From contig NZ_CWKH01000002.1 of the NCBI RefSeq assembly GCF_001245615.1, positions 1 through 64,000 of the forward strand: a DNA stretch of 64,000 nt. Direction: 5' to 3'. Positions 61,829 through 64,000 of the stretch are shown piece after piece. The stretch comes from Mycolicibacterium neworleansense. GTDB lineage: Bacteria; Actinomycetota; Actinomycetes; Mycobacteriales; Mycobacteriaceae. Position numbers and translations under genes: made by a program. The first letter of the stretch is position 1, and each line of letters begins with the position of its first letter. A model generated the notes under the pieces. The model did no database searches. It was not told where the DNA came from and saw only the letters and a list, made by a program, of their open reading frames with translations.

Positions 61829-62650
61829 TCAGAGCGAGAACAGTGAAGCGATCGCTTTTGTCTCGTCGCCGACGGCATATGTGAGCGTTCTAACAGTGCG
61901 GTCGGAGAGCTCTTCGCCGAATTTGTCGGTCGATCCGGCCGGATGAACATGCGACAGGATCTCGAGCTTCTCGCCGAGGGCCACCGCGGCATCGTGCTCG
62001 ATGGTCACCCGCAGCGGCTTCTCCAGCAGCTCGGGATGCGAGTAGAGGTAGTCCTCGATCACCGTCCAGTAGACCGAGTTGTTCATGTGGTCGAACAGGT
62101 CGATGTCGGACACCCGCACCGGGTACTCGCGGATCTCGGCCGCATCCTCACGGCTGCCGGCCTTCAGATAGGACTTCCAGCGCAGACGCGCTTCGTCGGT
62201 GGTGCGGCGCAGGCCCGCCAGGAAGTCGTCGGAGATCCGGGCCGGCCCCTGGGTTTCGCGGTTGATGTTGATCCAGAACGCCTCGGACTCCATGAGCCCG
62301 CCCTTGCGGCCGTCGATCCGCACGCGCATCTCGCACCACCGGTTCGAGGTGCCCGAACACCACCGGCGCATCCGCAGCATGTCCTGGAACTCGATGGGCC
62401 GGATCAGGTCGATCATCGTGCGCCGCACGATCCACAGCGGGTGGGTCTCCTCGAAGCCGAGTTCGCGAAGGTGGTCGGAACCGATGTCCTGGATGTGACG
62501 GGCGGCGGCGTCGAAGCGCAGCCGGCCCACCCGGTCGATGTCGCCGACCCGCAGCGGCCATTCCCGGTCGAAGACGTCGGGATGGGGATCGGGCACCGGC
62601 ATCAGCACCTTGTTCAGCCCGGTGGTCGAAGTCTGCGCGGTTCCCGTCAT
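61829..62650 (-). CDS. Acyl-ACP thioesterase-family protein (Rv0466-like)
   Basis: A 273-residue protein with two hot-dog domains of the FatA type. First half: RVGDIDRVGRLRFDAAARHI (about 34-53), LWIVRRTMIDLIRPIEFQDM; second half: VRVSDIDLFDHMNNSVYWTV (about 182-201) with the catalytic-type DHMNN. ATG 62650 has GGAG 6 bases upstream; ATG 62656 and longer frames do not. It shares a 118-base divergent region with ramB. Releases fatty acids from ACP or CoA; exact substrate unknown. Confidence 0.88.
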   Translation of the reverse strand: MTGTAQTSTTGLNKVLMPVPDPHPDVFDREWPLRVGDIDRVGRLRFDAAARHIQDIGSDHLRELGFEETHPLWIVRRTMIDLIRPIEFQDMLRMRRWCSGTSNRWCEMRVRIDGRKGGLMESEAFWININRETQGPARISDDFLAGLRRTTDEARLRWKSYLKAGSREDAAEIREYPVRVSDIDLFDHMNNSVYWTVIEDYLYSHPELLEKPLRVTIEHDAAVALGEKLEILSHVHPAGSTDKFGEELSDRTVRTLTYAVGDETKAIASLFSL

Positions 62651-62725
62651 CGTCATCTCCAGTCGCTGTCGCCTCAGCCGATCATGCCAGGCAGCCCGAT
62701 AATGCCAGTAGAGGTAAAACTGCCA

Positions 62726-62761
62726 AGAATGCAAAGGCAAACTTCGCACCCTTGTTAGGCT
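62726..62761 (+). promoter_or_regulatory. ramB promoter with candidate autoregulatory box
   Basis: ATGCAAAGGCAAACTTCGCA (62729-62748) resembles the boxes before aceA and could bind RamB. TAGGCT (62756-62761) is a TANNNT -10 ending 7 bases before GTG 62769, so ramB mRNA is probably leaderless. The divergent thioesterase gene starts at 62650. Confidence 0.45.
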
Positions 62762-62768
62762 GTTTGAC

Positions 62769-64000
62769 GTGGCAAAAACGTTCGTGGGGTCGCGGGTGCG
62801 GCAACTGCGGAGCGAGCGTGGATTCAGCCAGGCGGCACTGGCCCAGATGCTGGAGATCTCCCCCAGTTACCTCAACCAGATCGAGCACGACGTGCGCCCG
62901 CTGACCGTGGCGGTGCTGCTGCGCATCACCGAGGTTTTCGGGGTGGACGCGACGTTCTTCGCCTCGCACGACGACACCCGGCTGGTCGCCGAGATGCGCG
63001 AAGTGGCGATGGACCGCGACCTGGGCGCCGACATGGACGTTGGTGAAGTGGCCGACATGGTGGCGGCACATCCGAATTTCGCCCGCGCGATGGTCAACCT
63101 GCACCGCCGCTACCGCCTGACCACCACGCAGCTGGCGGCCGCCACCGAGGACCGGTACTCCGACGGCAGCGGCAGCGGATCGATCACCATGCCGCACGAG
63201 GAAGTGCGCGACTACTTCTACCAACGGCAGAACTACCTGCACGAACTCGACACCGCTGCCGAGGATCTGACCGCCAAGATCCGCATGCACCGCGGCGATC
63301 TGGCCGGCGAGCTGGCCAACCGGATGACCACGGTGCACGGCGTGCGGATCGTGCGGCGCATCGATCTGGGCGACACCGTGCTGCACCGCTACGACCCGGC
63401 CACCAAGACCCTTGAGATGGGCAACCACCTCTCCAGCGGCCAGCAGGTCTTCAAGATGGCGGCCGAGTTGGCCTTCCTCGAGTTCGGCGACCTGATCGAC
63501 AAGATGGTCGACGAGGGCATGTTCACCAGCGACGAATCGCGCACCCTGGCCCGGCTGGGGCTGGCCAACTACTTCGCGGCAGCGACCGTGCTCCCCTACC
63601 GCCAGTTCCACGACGTGACCGAGAACTTCCGCTATGACGTGGAGCGGCTGTCGGCGTTCTACTCAGTGAGCTACGAGACCATCGCGCACCGGCTGTCCAC
63701 CCTGCAGCGCCCGTCGATGCGCGGCGTGCCGTTCTCCTTCGTCCGGGTCGACCGCGCAGGCAACATGTCGAAGCGCCAGTCCGCCACCGGTTTTCACTTC
63801 TCCTCATCAGGCGGCACCTGCCCGCTGTGGAACGTTTACGAGACCTTCGGCAATCCGGGCAAGATCGGCGTGCAGATCGCCCAGATGCCCGACGGCCGCA
63901 ACTACATGTGGGTGGCCCGCACCGTGGAGCGCCGGGCATCGCGCTACGGCCAACCCGGCAAGACCTTCGCGATCGGGCTTGGATGCGAGCTGCGCCATGC
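62769..64000 (+). CDS. ramB: RamB-type XRE-family regulator of acetate metabolism (partial)
   Basis: At least 410 residues, cut by the window end. It starts MAKTFVGSRVRQLRSERGFS, with the HTH AALAQMLEISPSYLNQIEHD at about 21-40, then an IrrE-like (COG3800) region containing AELAFLEFGDLIDKMV and the C-terminal DUF2083 domain (FRYDVERLSAFYSVSYETIA; GTCPLWNVYETFGNPGKIGV). This architecture is RamB, repressor or activator of isocitrate lyase. The HEXXH protease motif is not visible. Orthologue of Rv0465c, divergent from the thioesterase gene as in M. tuberculosis. Confidence 0.92.
   Translation, partial: MAKTFVGSRVRQLRSERGFSQAALAQMLEISPSYLNQIEHDVRPLTVAVLLRITEVFGVDATFFASHDDTRLVAEMREVAMDRDLGADMDVGEVADMVAAHPNFARAMVNLHRRYRLTTTQLAAATEDRYSDGSGSGSITMPHEEVRDYFYQRQNYLHELDTAAEDLTAKIRMHRGDLAGELANRMTTVHGVRIVRRIDLGDTVLHRYDPATKTLEMGNHLSSGQQVFKMAAELAFLEFGDLIDKMVDEGMFTSDESRTLARLGLANYFAAATVLPYRQFHDVTENFRYDVERLSAFYSVSYETIAHRLSTLQRPSMRGVPFSFVRVDRAGNMSKRQSATGFHFSSSGGTCPLWNVYETFGNPGKIGVQIAQMPDGRNYMWVARTVERRASRYGQPGKTFAIGLGCELRH

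Overview
The window is chromosomal DNA from a mycobacterium, most likely a rapidly growing Mycolicibacterium. The reasons are very high GC content, mycothiol synthesis (mshA), the SenX3/RegX3 pair, HbhA, a cyclopropane mycolic acid synthase, an LdtMt5-type L,D-transpeptidase, the 33-residue ribosomal protein bS22, and a gene order that follows, in reverse, the M. tuberculosis stretch from about Rv0465c to Rv0535. There are no PE/PPE genes and no MIRU-type repeat between senX3 and regX3. I saw no tRNA, rRNA or CRISPR.

Layout. 1-2.7 kb: the start of a nitronate monooxygenase gene, an MTA phosphorylase with a small acidic protein, a menA copy destroyed by an internal deletion, and a two-gene HTH + ClpC-N-domain module with two palindromic operators over its promoter. 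2.8-12.1 kb: a metabolite:H+ symporter, a DUF4229 protein, a 53-residue membrane peptide, a proline-rich MinD/ParA ATPase, the System II cytochrome c maturation operon (hemL, a histidine phosphatase, ResA-like, ccdA, resB, ccsB). 12.2-19 kb is accessory: two divergent Ddn-like proteins, a WhiB regulator, an MddA-like methyltransferase, a 44-residue basic protein, a PPOX protein, a TetR/MpaB-family pair, a Tat-exported esterase and an APH(3')-like kinase. 19-26 kb: small membrane proteins and the haem genes hemB, cobA-hemD, hemC, hemA plus a glutaredoxin-like protein.

26-36 kb: SerB1-like phosphatase, MaoC-like dehydratase, acyltransferase, epimerase, bS22, a BldC/excisionase-like HTH, proC, thioesterase, sugar isomerase, an Rv0497-like membrane protein, Ppx1, and a Cys-rich protein. 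36-45 kb: regX3/senX3, gpmA, a YbjN protein, mshA, a frameshifted ROK regulator, a short-chain dehydrogenase, the L,D-transpeptidase and murB. 45-54.7 kb: tandem DUF2505 genes, a methyltransferase, nitrilase, DUF2993, deoC, DUF2599, DUF2516, hbhA, an XRE regulator, DUF445, TetR and ppk2. 54.7-58.1 kb: an isolated phage-type lysis pair (lysB, lysA) whose LysA carries an HbhA-like Lys/Ala/Pro tail, next to an LppP/LprE-family secreted protein. 58.2-64 kb: cyclopropane synthase, fadB2, isocitrate lyase, acyl-ACP thioesterase, and ramB running off the end.

How it works together. Haem synthesis and cytochrome c assembly feed respiration; proC, aceA, fadB2 and ramB serve carbon use; mshA, murB, the L,D-transpeptidase, the cyclopropane synthase and hbhA serve the envelope and redox buffer; ppk2 and ppx1 act on polyphosphate. 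Many genes look leaderless: a TANNNT -10 element sits 6-8 bases before an ATG or GTG. The observations most worth following are the HTH/ClpN module, the orphan lysB-lysA pair with its fused basic tail, and the loss of menA, a gene normally essential in mycobacteria.
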